54,565 bases of DNA, from contig JAKSIL010000018.1 of the NCBI GenBank assembly GCA_024398815.1, positions 1 to 54,565 of the forward strand, given 5' to 3'. The stretch's first letter is position 1. Each line of letters begins with the position of its first letter. The position numbers and the translations under genes are program-made. Shown piece after piece: positions 7,977-17,000 of this stretch. Source of the stretch: Fibrobacter sp. Its GTDB lineage: Bacteria; Fibrobacterota; Fibrobacteria; Fibrobacterales; Fibrobacteraceae. Below the pieces are notes generated by a model. It saw only the letters and a program-made list of their open reading frames with translations. It had not been told where the DNA came from and searched no databases.

Positions 7977-10900
7977 ATGCGCCTGTTAAAGAAATTGCTC
8001 AAAATAGTGGCGGCTTTCGCCCTGGTGGGGCTTATCTGCTGCATACCCCTTTACATCGTCGTTTTCAAGGTCCTTCCTGACCGCGACCCCGACAACCAGT
8101 TTAACCGTAGCACCATTTTGCAGGTGCTGAGCGGAGAAACCCGCGTGTACTTTAACGATGGCGAAGCATTGCTAGGCGCATTCTTCGATGCCAACCATCG
8201 CGTGTACGTGCCTTACGGCGACATTCCGGTGAACATCGTAAACGCACTTGTCGCAGCCGAAGACGCAAGCTACTGGAGCCACAACGGGTTCAGCATCCAC
8301 GGTTTCGCGCGCGCCATGGCCTCGAACATCAAGGCGGGCCACATGCGCCAGGGCGGTTCCACCCTCACCCAGCAAGCCGTCAAGAACATCTTCGGACGAG
8401 AAGAGAGAAGCGTCAAGGAAAAGTTCAAGGAACTGCTGAACGCACTCCGCATGGAAAAGCACTTCACCAAGGAAGAAATCCTGGAATTCTACCTGAACCA
8501 GTTCCACGTCTCGGGAACGGGCAAGGGAGTCGCCATCGCGGCGCAGTACTTCTTCAACAAGGAACTCAAGGACCTCACGCTCGCCGAATGCGCCTTTATC
8601 GCAGGCTCGGTAAAGGGGCCGTTCAACTACGACCCGTTCATCCAGCGTACCACCGAACGCCGTGAAAGAGCCATCGCACGCGGCGCCGAACGACTGCAGT
8701 ACGTTCTCGGACGCATGGTGGAAGAAGGCTACATAGAGCAGGATGACATGAACAAGGCGCTCGAAAAACCGCTGGAATTCAACCACGGCAATTTCCGCTT
8801 TACCATGAGCACGACGCTTGAACGCCTCGAAGAAAAACTCGACAGCGACTACTTCCACGAACTCTTCGAAAAGGAAGGCATCGAGGACTGGCGCAAGGCT
8901 CAACTCGAAATCGTGACGACACTGAACGCAAAGAGCCAGGACGCCGCAAAGCGCGCCCTGCAGACGAACATCAGCAACCTGCAAATGCAATTGGGCGGTT
9001 TCGTGTTGCCGAAAGCGGAATTCGCGAACCGCGCACAGAGCGCGCGCAAGGGCGACTACCTGTACGGCTCAGTCGACAGCGTATTCTTCGACGATGCGGG
9101 CAAACTCAAGTCGCTCAAGTTGAACTTCGGGCAATTGAAGGGCGTCGTGAGCGAAAAGCAGGTGAAGGAATTCGGCAAGCAGGCCGGTGGCGACGTGAAC
9201 AAGATTCTGGCGGCGCAACTCAAGGCCGGAGCCATCCTCCTCGTGAGCATTCTCGGCGACGTCGACTCCACTGGCTACGCCCCGTGCAAAATCGAAACGG
9301 AACCTGTTTTGCAGGGCGGCCTCGTCGCCATTCAAAACGGAAAAGTCATCGCGAGCCAGGGCGGATTCCACAATACAGGATTCGACCGCAGTTTCAAGGC
9401 GCTCCGGCAACTCGGCTCCAGTTGGAAGCCCCTCCTTTACGCGCTCGCCCTACAGCACCACTGGAACTACCTCGACGAACTCGAAAACGAATACAACGTA
9501 TTCCAGTACGTGAACCAATTCTACTTCCCGCGCCCCGACCACAAGAACAAGGGCGAAACCGTAAGCATCGCCTGGGCCACCACGCGTTCCGAAAACATCG
9601 CGAGCATTTGGCTTTTGGAACATTTGCTCGACAAACTGAGCGCAGCCGAATTCGAGGAAGTCGCGACACAGAACGGATACGCCAGAAACGCCGACGAAGA
9701 GAACAAGGCTTTCTTCGAACGCCTGCGCGACAAGTTCGGCCTCACCATGAAAGAGGAAGTCAAGCGCGAAATCGAATTCACCAAGGCTCGCGAAGCCCTT
9801 GTTGAAAAGTACAAGAACGAAGGGAAGAACGGAAAGGCTCGCGCCTTGCAGGCGCTCCGTTACGGAACGTTCAACGACGTCGCCGAAAAGCAGGCCAAGA
9901 AAGACGCCACCATCATAAAATACATCCGCCACAACTACAAGAACTACTCCGAACTGCTACGCATGCGCGAAGCCCGTGAACTCGACCCGGAAAACGCAGC
10001 GACGCTCGTCCCGCTCGACAGCGTAGAACTGTTCCCGGATTTCAGCCTGGCGGATTTCAAGCGGCTGACCACACTGGTCGAACCCACCGACCCCGAAAGC
10101 GACTACCTAGACGCGGAACACCTGCGTTACTGGCCCGACTACCGCAGGGCACTCTCGATGGCCGAATACGCACGCTTCGCAAACGAAATCGGCATCCACC
10201 AGAAACTGCAAAAAGTTTTCAGCATGCCGCTCGGCGTAAACGAAATCACCCTGGGCGAAATCAGCACCGCCTACCAGACGATTCTCACCGGAAAGATTTT
10301 CAAGTGCAAAGACGGCGAATGGACCGATCCGTGCTTCATCAAGGAAATCAAGAACCGCGAAGGACGCGTGATATTCAAGAACGAAATCGAAAGCAAGGTG
10401 GTGCTCGACGACACCGTGACAACGCAGATGGGCGCAATGCTTCGTTCCGTGTTCACGAACGGAACCGCTAGGAGCCAGGTCGGCACGCTCACCGTGGCTA
10501 GCCCCGACAAAGGCACCACGCTCCGCTACCCCGCTCTCGGCAAGACGGGAACCACGAACGACTACAGGAACGTGGCCTTCATGGGAGCGCTCCCCACTTA
10601 CGTCAAGGAGAAGAACGGCGTGGCGCTTGACAGCGTCGTGGCTATCGGAAGTTACGTAGGGTTCGACGACAACAAACCGCTCAAATCCGGCCGCACGAGA
10701 ATCGCAGGCGCCTCCGGCGGACTTCCGCAGTGGGCAGCTTTCGCGAAGGAAGAAATTGAAATTCTCGGACTCCCGGAACAAATCGACTTCCTGGACATTT
10801 CCATTTTGGCGACCGGCGAAGTCCCGCTGATTTTAACGAACGAACGCGGCGAACTGACCGTGGACCCGATGACTGGCATGGCATTGGCAGGCGCCACCAT

Positions 10901-11342
10901 CGAGCAAGGCAGACCGCTCCCGTGGCTCGACGTTCCCGGATTCACCCCGCCGCAAGTGCAGGAAAAGGCTGCCGAAGAAAGCGCCGCCATGGGAATCATG
11001 ACGAGTTTGCCGATGCCGGGCGCAACCGCAGAAACTGGAACAGCAAGCGCAACCGAGAATGCTGCAGGAACTGCCGCAGCGGCCTCTGAAAACGCCTCTG
11101 CCGAAGGAATGGTCGGCCCGGATGCCGGCGCTGCCGAAAGTGCAGCAACCGCACCGGCGAACAACGCCGTCACCAATAGCGCCACCATCTCCACAGAATC
11201 CGTACCTGTCGAAACTCCGGCCGCAGTCCCCACGGCCCCTGCCAAGGAACAGCCCAAGGCCATGCCGAAGGACGACGACTGGGATTTGCCCGCCGGCATG
11301 GACGGTAATGCATTCGTGCCTATCGAAGCCGACATGAATTAA
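7977..11342 (+). CDS. mrcA: Class A penicillin-binding protein (PBP1A type)
   Basis: Bifunctional peptidoglycan synthase: glycosyltransferase plus transpeptidase. After a short cytoplasmic stretch and one membrane anchor (residues 8-32), the GT51 domain carries EDASYWSHNG near residue 94, GGSTLTQQ, and the downstream EEILEFYLN and GKGVAIAAQYFF segments. The transpeptidase domain has SSWK near residue 480, SEN in TTRSENIAS, and KTGTTNDYRN near 855. An insert of about 170 charged residues separates the first two active-site motifs. The last roughly 130 residues are Ala/Glu/Pro-rich and low complexity, making the protein long for the family (1121 residues). The lipoprotein gene 14 nt downstream probably belongs to the same operon. 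Confidence 0.93.
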   Translation: MRLLKKLLKIVAAFALVGLICCIPLYIVVFKVLPDRDPDNQFNRSTILQVLSGETRVYFNDGEALLGAFFDANHRVYVPYGDIPVNIVNALVAAEDASYWSHNGFSIHGFARAMASNIKAGHMRQGGSTLTQQAVKNIFGREERSVKEKFKELLNALRMEKHFTKEEILEFYLNQFHVSGTGKGVAIAAQYFFNKELKDLTLAECAFIAGSVKGPFNYDPFIQRTTERRERAIARGAERLQYVLGRMVEEGYIEQDDMNKALEKPLEFNHGNFRFTMSTTLERLEEKLDSDYFHELFEKEGIEDWRKAQLEIVTTLNAKSQDAAKRALQTNISNLQMQLGGFVLPKAEFANRAQSARKGDYLYGSVDSVFFDDAGKLKSLKLNFGQLKGVVSEKQVKEFGKQAGGDVNKILAAQLKAGAILLVSILGDVDSTGYAPCKIETEPVLQGGLVAIQNGKVIASQGGFHNTGFDRSFKALRQLGSSWKPLLYALALQHHWNYLDELENEYNVFQYVNQFYFPRPDHKNKGETVSIAWATTRSENIASIWLLEHLLDKLSAAEFEEVATQNGYARNADEENKAFFERLRDKFGLTMKEEVKREIEFTKAREALVEKYKNEGKNGKARALQALRYGTFNDVAEKQAKKDATIIKYIRHNYKNYSELLRMREARELDPENAATLVPLDSVELFPDFSLADFKRLTTLVEPTDPESDYLDAEHLRYWPDYRRALSMAEYARFANEIGIHQKLQKVFSMPLGVNEITLGEISTAYQTILTGKIFKCKDGEWTDPCFIKEIKNREGRVIFKNEIESKVVLDDTVTTQMGAMLRSVFTNGTARSQVGTLTVASPDKGTTLRYPALGKTGTTNDYRNVAFMGALPTYVKEKNGVALDSVVAIGSYVGFDDNKPLKSGRTRIAGASGGLPQWAAFAKEEIEILGLPEQIDFLDISILATGEVPLILTNERGELTVDPMTGMALAGATIEQGRPLPWLDVPGFTPPQVQEKAAEESAAMGIMTSLPMPGATAETGTASATENAAGTAAAASENASAEGMVGPDAGAAESAATAPANNAVTNSATISTESVPVETPAAVPTAPAKEQPKAMPKDDDWDLPAGMDGNAFVPIEADMN

Positions 11343-11356
11343 ATTGAGGTTCGTCT

Positions 11357-12625
11357 ATGTCTAAAGTTGAAACTTTGAAAAACGCTTTGGCCATACCTGC
11401 AATGATTGCCGCGGCGTTCGCACTCGCCGCCTGCGCCGGGGCACCCAGCCCAGCCACCGATCCAGTCGACGAAGCAAAATCCGACGCAAAGGGTCCCATT
11501 ACAGAAACCGCAGAGAACAGCACCGCGACGGCTGCAGACAAGCCAGCAGCGAACGCCGACAGCGAAAATTCCGCATTATTCGTTTCGAACGCACTGGACA
11601 GTTACCGCCTGGCAACACCCGAATCAAAGTTCGCCGACAACGCAAACGACATAGCGAACTCCGAAGCCACGGCAACAGCCACGCAGATTACCGACACAAG
11701 CGCAAAAGCAAGTACGGTCGCCGACCCCTATACATCTTTCCCGGCGCTCGCCGAATCCGTTTTCGCATACGCCGATTCGCTGTACAAGGCAGGTCAAACG
11801 GATGCTGCCACCGCCTATCTGGAACGCTTCCGTATCATCAAACCGCTGTGGGACACCTGGGAAGCCCGCACCGATTCCATGCTGGCGGAATTCGGCAAGG
11901 CTCGCGCCGCACAATCCAAGCAGTTCGAGCCCGTGGTTCTTGAAATCCAGAATATGAACCGTGCCCAGGCCGCCTACAGCATGGTCGTCGAAACCGCCGA
12001 CAGCCTTATCGCCCTCGCCCCCGGCGATTCGCTCACGAACTGGGCCACCGCACAAAAGCAAATCGCCTACAAGAACACCTTCGCCAAGGCGCAAAAGGAA
12101 TACGCACAAATTAAATCAAAGGCCGACGACCAGGCAAAATTCGCAGACGCCATTGCACAGGCGGAAAAATTCCAGATGCGCTACCGCGACTTCGAAGACA
12201 CGCTCCACATACAGGCGCTCATCGACCACATCCGCAGTATGGCCGAATCCGCAGACTCCGCCGCGATTAAATACTGGGAAAAGAACGACCCCGCCAAGGC
12301 GCTCGCCAAAGCCGACACGCTCATCAAAACCGAGAAATTCAGCGCCGCCAAGGAACTTCTGAACAAACTAAAGGCGAGCAATCTGCGAGCCCAGGCCATT
12401 CAAAAGTACCAGAAACTCGCCGACGCCTACTGCAACAAGCAACGCAAGGAAACATCGCAGATTTTCACAAAGGCGCAGAAGCAAAAGGACGAAGCCAAAA
12501 AGCGCACACTCCTGAAGCAAGCCATCGCGCCCTTGGACAAGTGCCTTGCCGAATACCCCGAAAACAGCCAAAAGCAAAAAGTTCTCGAGAACAAGCAGTT
12601 CCTCGAAAAGGAACTCGCCAAGTAG
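11357..12625 (+). CDS. Helical repeat lipoprotein
   Basis: The 422-residue protein has a lipoprotein signal (AFALAACAG). A low-complexity Ala/Asp/Thr segment up to about residue 120 follows. The rest is alpha-helical, with TPR-like spacing (FAYADSLYKAGQTDAATAYLERF, later KYWEKNDPAKALAKADTLI and FSAAKELLNKL). It begins 14 nt after the PBP gene, with GAGG 7 nt before its ATG, so the two are probably co-transcribed. A role as a periplasmic partner of the PBP, similar to LpoA of enteric bacteria, is attractive from context but is inference. Unlike the other lipoproteins here it lacks the Asp/Ser-rich sequence directly after the cysteine, which fits a periplasmic location. Confidence 0.8.
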   Translation: MSKVETLKNALAIPAMIAAAFALAACAGAPSPATDPVDEAKSDAKGPITETAENSTATAADKPAANADSENSALFVSNALDSYRLATPESKFADNANDIANSEATATATQITDTSAKASTVADPYTSFPALAESVFAYADSLYKAGQTDAATAYLERFRIIKPLWDTWEARTDSMLAEFGKARAAQSKQFEPVVLEIQNMNRAQAAYSMVVETADSLIALAPGDSLTNWATAQKQIAYKNTFAKAQKEYAQIKSKADDQAKFADAIAQAEKFQMRYRDFEDTLHIQALIDHIRSMAESADSAAIKYWEKNDPAKALAKADTLIKTEKFSAAKELLNKLKASNLRAQAIQKYQKLADAYCNKQRKETSQIFTKAQKQKDEAKKRTLLKQAIAPLDKCLAEYPENSQKQKVLENKQFLEKELAK

Positions 12626-12661
12626 CCGCGACGTTTTGCCGCGGCACAAGGAACTCGCTAA

Positions 12662-13432
12662 ATGATAGACGCAGAATGGTGGCAATACGCGCAATACCCG
12701 GCATTCTTCTTGCTCGGCGCTGTCGTTAGCCTCATCAACAGCATCGCAGGCGGCGGAAGCACGCTTAGCCTCCCCATCATGATATTCCTCGGAATGCCGG
12801 CAACCGTCGCAAACGGCACGAACCGAATCGGGCTCATCATCGGGAACATCAGCAGTGTCGCGAACTTGGCGAAGCACGGCTACCTGAACAAGAAAATCTT
12901 CTTCCAGCTTTTGATCCCGACACTTGTCGGCGCCGCCATCGGCATCTGCTTTTTGGTACGCATCGGCGACAGAGCCTTCCAGGCAATCCTCGCCTGCGTC
13001 ATCTGCCTCGTGGTGGTGATGAGCAACTTGCGCAAGGACATCCTCGGGAAGCCCCCTGCCTCACCGCCCGAAAAACTCACGTGGAAAGGCGCCCTCGGAT
13101 TCGCATTCGTCGCGATTTACGGCTGCATCGTGCAAGTGGGAGTCGGCTTCGTACAAATTTTCAGCCTCACGCGATACACAGGCCTCGACCCCATTCACGT
13201 GAACGCCCTCAAGAATGCACTCACCACGGTATTTCTCGTATTCAGCACCGTAGCCCTTGGCATCGCCGGAAAAATCGACTGGCCCATCGCCATCATCATG
13301 GCACTCGGCGCCTGGTGCGGCGGCTACTTCGGAAGTTTTTTGCAGCGCAAAAAAGGCAACACCTTCATCCGCCACTTTATCAGCGTGACAAGCATCGCCA
13401 TGGCGGCGTACCTGATCGTGGACTTGATTTAA
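12662..13432 (+). CDS. TauE/SafE (TSUP) family membrane permease
   Basis: A 256-residue polytopic protein with about eight membrane helices. It has the typical front of the family (GAVVSLINSIAGGGSTLSLP, then MPATVANGTNRIGLI) and the second half-repeat beginning GALGFAFVAIYGCIVQVGVG. Members export or import sulfite, sulfoacetate and related organic anions; the substrate here cannot be read from sequence. AAGGAA lies 8 nt before the ATG. It follows the helical lipoprotein by 36 nt and may share its transcript. Confidence 0.88.
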   Translation: MIDAEWWQYAQYPAFFLLGAVVSLINSIAGGGSTLSLPIMIFLGMPATVANGTNRIGLIIGNISSVANLAKHGYLNKKIFFQLLIPTLVGAAIGICFLVRIGDRAFQAILACVICLVVVMSNLRKDILGKPPASPPEKLTWKGALGFAFVAIYGCIVQVGVGFVQIFSLTRYTGLDPIHVNALKNALTTVFLVFSTVALGIAGKIDWPIAIIMALGAWCGGYFGSFLQRKKGNTFIRHFISVTSIAMAAYLIVDLI

Positions 13433-13520
13433 GAACAAACTATAGACGGCAGCCGGAAGGTAGGCCTGGGTCAGGCCGAATGCGCAGACAGAAGGGTTGC
13501 GAAAGTTGCAACAAGTATTC

Positions 13521-16391
13521 CTATTCCTGCGGCAACCACCTATAAACGCTGTCCGGCCAATCATAAGTCTTCCCGCACTTGTATTCCTGGCTATTAAAGA
13601 GGATAGTTTCTTCGAAAATATCCTTACGGCAGGGGCCCTTTTCTTCGTCGATGGGGGTGATTATGTGCCAGCCCACGTATTCGCTGGTAATGGGTTCAAC
13701 GAGTTCGTCGCAGTAGAATAGAGAATCTTTGAAACCGACGGTTACGCCGTATTTATACGTGTATCTATTATCGCAGGCTGTGTACATTCCCCAGAAGGAA
13801 CTGTTTTTCCAGCCTATTTGACCGAGATCGCAGACATAGTCCAGGCCATTGTATTTTTTCCATGTCATGCCGAAACCATGGCAGAATCCCAGCTGCTTGT
13901 CCATTTCGGTTTCTTCGCGCCACTTGAATTCAACTACATTGTAGTAAATTCGATTGTAATCGTAATCTTCGCGATAACAACCGTATTTCTTTCCGTTGTA
14001 GGTGACGATATCGGTTTTTCCACCTTCGCAGAGGCCGTGTTCAAGTTCAGGGCCAACCACCTCTATCCAGTTCTTCTTCGGAGAGCAGTAGTACGTGTCT
14101 CCGAGATACTCCTCGAAAGTCCCCACCTTGGCCGCGGTGCATTCCTCCAGCTTGAGCGTCGCCTGCGGAGTACGCCAACCGGTAATCCAGCAGACATACT
14201 CTTCGTCGCCAAGCTTAAAAATTTCTTGTCCATGTTCTCTTCTGAAATCATCGTTGCATTTTCCAAAGGCGACTTCCGGAGTGTACTTGGTCCAACCGGT
14301 GTCCAGGCATTTGTACGATGTTTTTTTGACGGTGGACTTGATTTCGTTTAGTAATTTCTTGGAGCAGAAACCGAGGGAATCGTCGACGGCTTTGAACTTG
14401 ATCCACTTTAAATTCCTGCAGCCGTAACTTGTGTTGATGAACTTCTTGGTGGAGCCCTCGTTTTCTTCGGTGCATTCCGCCAGGAATTCCGCCTGGGTGG
14501 CCGTGCGCCACTTGGAGTCGCAAATGTAGGGCGTGCCGTCGTAGTCCTTTATGATTCCCTGGATGTCCTTGGTACAGAATCCCAGCTTTTTGGTGACGTT
14601 GTCGATTTGCGTCCAGGTGGGCGGTTCTACACAGGCGTAGCCGGTTCCCTTATAATCCACGATCGTGTTGATTTTGAGTTCGGTGCACTTGCCGTAGTAA
14701 TCGCTAACGCCTGCGGTGTGCCATCCACTACTGTCGCAGGCGTAAACGCCTATGTCGATGGTGTCGATGTCGTTGAACTTTTTAGGGGCGCAAACTCCAA
14801 GTCTTTCTTCGAGGCTGCTCATTTTGCTCCAGGTGCTGTCGGTGCGGCAAACGTATGTCACGGTGCCGAAGTCGATGGTCTTGTAGAACTTGCTTTCTTC
14901 GCATTTGCCGGCGTAGTCCACGAGCGTTGCGGCGCGCCAGCCGGTGGAATCGCAGAAGTACGGGTCGACGCTTTCGCCCTTTCTAACGGTGTCGATGACG
15001 CCTAATTTTTTAGGAGTGCAAAGCCCGATGGAATTTTCGAGAGTCGTGAACTTTTCCCAAGTGCTGTCGGTGCGGCAGGTGTACATCCTATCATGGAATT
15101 CCATAACGTCATAGTACTTACTTTCGTCGCAATCGCCCACGTAATCAACAATTTTCGCAAAGCGCCAGCCCGTACTGTCGCAGTAGTAATATTCCAGCGA
15201 ATCATTCGCGGGAATTGTATCGATGGCGCCAATGTTTTTTGCGGTGCAAAGCCCAATGGATTTTTCAACTGCATTGAGTTCACGCCAGGAGGAATCGTTA
15301 CATATAAACTTTTTGCCATTCAGTTCGCGTACATCGCCGTCGTTTTCATCGGCGCATGCAGCGCCAGCCTCGTTCATTGTGGCGAGCGTCCAGGAGCCGT
15401 TGCAGACATACAGCGAATCTCCGTAGTAATGCAGTTCGCCGCGGTCGCCCCAAGAACAATCGGAGTCGTTCCCCTTGACCCATATGCCGCCTTCGCAAAA
15501 GTAGTTCTTGCTGGCACTTGCCACGAAAATATCACCCAGGTCGTCTTCCGTCTCGGAATTGCAAATGGGCAACTGTTTTTCGTTTTCTACAAACGACAAT
15601 TTTCTGACGCAACGCAGCGAGTAGAAACCGTAAAAATCGGATTCCATCATGCGCGCCTTGCCATTCTTGCCAACAACAAACATGCTGTCGTTGTTTGTCA
15701 ACAGGTAAGTCCTTTTACCCTTGTCGGAGCAGCCTAGCGAATCCATGTCAAAGGTGCCACGCCTGCAGAAACCCGCCATTTGGGGATTGAACCCAAGCCC
15801 GGCATCGGTGAGATCGTTCGTGACACGCAGCAGGTACCTGTAATCCGCAGAAGACGGCACCACGAACCCGGTAGGGCACATATCGTTCTTTGTATAATCC
15901 CTGAACAAGCGGCCATCGGTCTTGCAGTTGTTACGGTCGTTGTCGTAGCACATATCGTAATTTTCGAACGCGGTGGTAGCATCCAGCAAGTTTTCCGCAA
16001 TCCACTCGTAAGGTCCGATTCGAACCGTCTTGTACTCGTGATTGTACGTGGAATCGTAGACTGTGCCGTTAACGATGTTCATCATTCCTAAATCGGATTT
16101 GTATTCCTCGCCCACCAGCGCGGAATCCTTGTAACTGCTTGCAGAAATATCAGCTTCCTTTTTCTGGAAACTGGAACTGCTTTGGGCTCCGCTGGAATTC
16201 TTTCCGGCAGATTTCCCATCGCTATCGGAACTTTCGCTATCGCAAAAATCGTCGTCGCAGATTTCGTCTATATCGGAGGGTTCCTCGTAATCGCTGTCGG
16301 AACTGCTGTCACCGCAAGCCGCCATGAAAAAAGGCACGGCAACGCCAAATGCACAAAGGTGCCATTTGAATGAAAAATGTTGAAAGTTCAT
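13521..16391 (-). CDS. Lipoprotein with one major paralogous domain and 18 two-cysteine repeats
   Basis: Lipoprotein signal (VPFFMAAC, then GDSSSDSD) and an acidic/Ser tether. A Fibrobacter major paralogous domain spans about residues 125-270 (YEWIAENLLD, CYDNDRNNCK, CPTGFVVPSSADYRYL, YSLRCVRK). About 680 residues then hold 18 tandem units, each with one Cys after a turn (GLCTPK, GKCEES and similar) and a second in a YxC(D)STGW-like strand. Neighbouring units alternate in type, so pairs of units form a longer repeat. The regular Cys pairs suggest disulfide-bonded small beta units outside the cell. The ATG at 16391 is preceded by GGAGAGG; 16415 would also be in frame but would extend the signal peptide with no ribosome site. 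Confidence 0.85.
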   Translation of the reverse strand: MNFQHFSFKWHLCAFGVAVPFFMAACGDSSSDSDYEEPSDIDEICDDDFCDSESSDSDGKSAGKNSSGAQSSSSFQKKEADISASSYKDSALVGEEYKSDLGMMNIVNGTVYDSTYNHEYKTVRIGPYEWIAENLLDATTAFENYDMCYDNDRNNCKTDGRLFRDYTKNDMCPTGFVVPSSADYRYLLRVTNDLTDAGLGFNPQMAGFCRRGTFDMDSLGCSDKGKRTYLLTNNDSMFVVGKNGKARMMESDFYGFYSLRCVRKLSFVENEKQLPICNSETEDDLGDIFVASASKNYFCEGGIWVKGNDSDCSWGDRGELHYYGDSLYVCNGSWTLATMNEAGAACADENDGDVRELNGKKFICNDSSWRELNAVEKSIGLCTAKNIGAIDTIPANDSLEYYYCDSTGWRFAKIVDYVGDCDESKYYDVMEFHDRMYTCRTDSTWEKFTTLENSIGLCTPKKLGVIDTVRKGESVDPYFCDSTGWRAATLVDYAGKCEESKFYKTIDFGTVTYVCRTDSTWSKMSSLEERLGVCAPKKFNDIDTIDIGVYACDSSGWHTAGVSDYYGKCTELKINTIVDYKGTGYACVEPPTWTQIDNVTKKLGFCTKDIQGIIKDYDGTPYICDSKWRTATQAEFLAECTEENEGSTKKFINTSYGCRNLKWIKFKAVDDSLGFCSKKLLNEIKSTVKKTSYKCLDTGWTKYTPEVAFGKCNDDFRREHGQEIFKLGDEEYVCWITGWRTPQATLKLEECTAAKVGTFEEYLGDTYYCSPKKNWIEVVGPELEHGLCEGGKTDIVTYNGKKYGCYREDYDYNRIYYNVVEFKWREETEMDKQLGFCHGFGMTWKKYNGLDYVCDLGQIGWKNSSFWGMYTACDNRYTYKYGVTVGFKDSLFYCDELVEPITSEYVGWHIITPIDEEKGPCRKDIFEETILFNSQEYKCGKTYDWPDSVYRWLPQE

Positions 16392-16580
16392 AACACCTCT
16401 CCAAGGTCGTCTCAATTTACCGACACGCGCATTTCATAAATATAACTATTTGAAATTTCAAAAGGTATAGATTCACATCACACCAATTCCACTTCATTCC
16501 AGTCAACGTCGGCTAGCGTCACCGAAAACTGCGCTTCGCAAAATCGCAGCAAGGCGATGCCGCCGGGCAGAGCGGGTCCG

Positions 16581-16934
16581 TCAAGCGCAAACAGGTTCCG
16601 ACGAAAGTTTTCGCGACTTACACCGTTTTCTTTTGCGTTTTTTCACAGGAACTTCGCCCAGCCCGGCCTTCAGCTTTTCGGCAATCGCCTCGTCGCCCAC
16701 GGCAAGCAGTTCCTTCTTTGGGCGCGGGAGTTTTTTGATGCGGGCTTCCAGGCGCAAGGCAAATTCCTTGCTTTCGAGTTCAAACGTCTTGAGCACGCAC
16801 TTGGGCGGAAAAGCCTTCGTGAACTTTGCGCCCTTTCCGCTTTTATGCTGTTCGAAACGCGCAGCCACATCGACTGCGTAGCCCGTGTAAATGCGGTCTC
16901 CGGCGCAGCGGAGCATGTAGACAAAATGCGGCAT
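16581..16934 (-). CDS. GIY-YIG nuclease superfamily protein (YhbQ/UPF0213-like)
   Basis: A small single-domain GIY-YIG protein of 117 residues. The GIY position reads VYM (FVYMLRC) and the YIG position reads YTG (RIYTGYAVD). They are followed by AARFEQHKSGKGAKFTK, with the conserved Arg, and ALRLEARIKKLPRPKKELL, with the conserved Glu. The C-terminus is strongly basic (KKRKRKRCKSRK), which would favour nucleic-acid binding. The ATG at 16934 gives the standard family start; 16973 is possible but adds a stretch that overlaps the upstream terminator. It lies just downstream of the nhaA terminator, so it depends on read-through or on a promoter I cannot see. Confidence 0.82.
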   Translation of the reverse strand: MPHFVYMLRCAGDRIYTGYAVDVAARFEQHKSGKGAKFTKAFPPKCVLKTFELESKEFALRLEARIKKLPRPKKELLAVGDEAIAEKLKAGLGEVPVKKRKRKRCKSRKLSSEPVCA

Positions 16935-16947
16935 AGCAATCCAATAA

Positions 16948-16978
16948 TAAAAAAACGGTGCCGACAAAAGCACCGTTC
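16948..16978 (-). terminator. Rho-independent terminator of nhaA
   Basis: 8-bp stem AACGGTGC/GCACCGTT with T-runs on both sides, so it could work in both directions. It sits between nhaA and the GIY-YIG gene. Confidence 0.8.
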
Positions 16979-17000
16979 AAAAAAATTTTGCGAGCCGTCG

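Noticed and set aside
13463..13477. Hairpin GGCCT...AGGCC as a terminator between convergent genes
   Set aside because: Short stem with no T-run on either strand; not enough to call a terminator.
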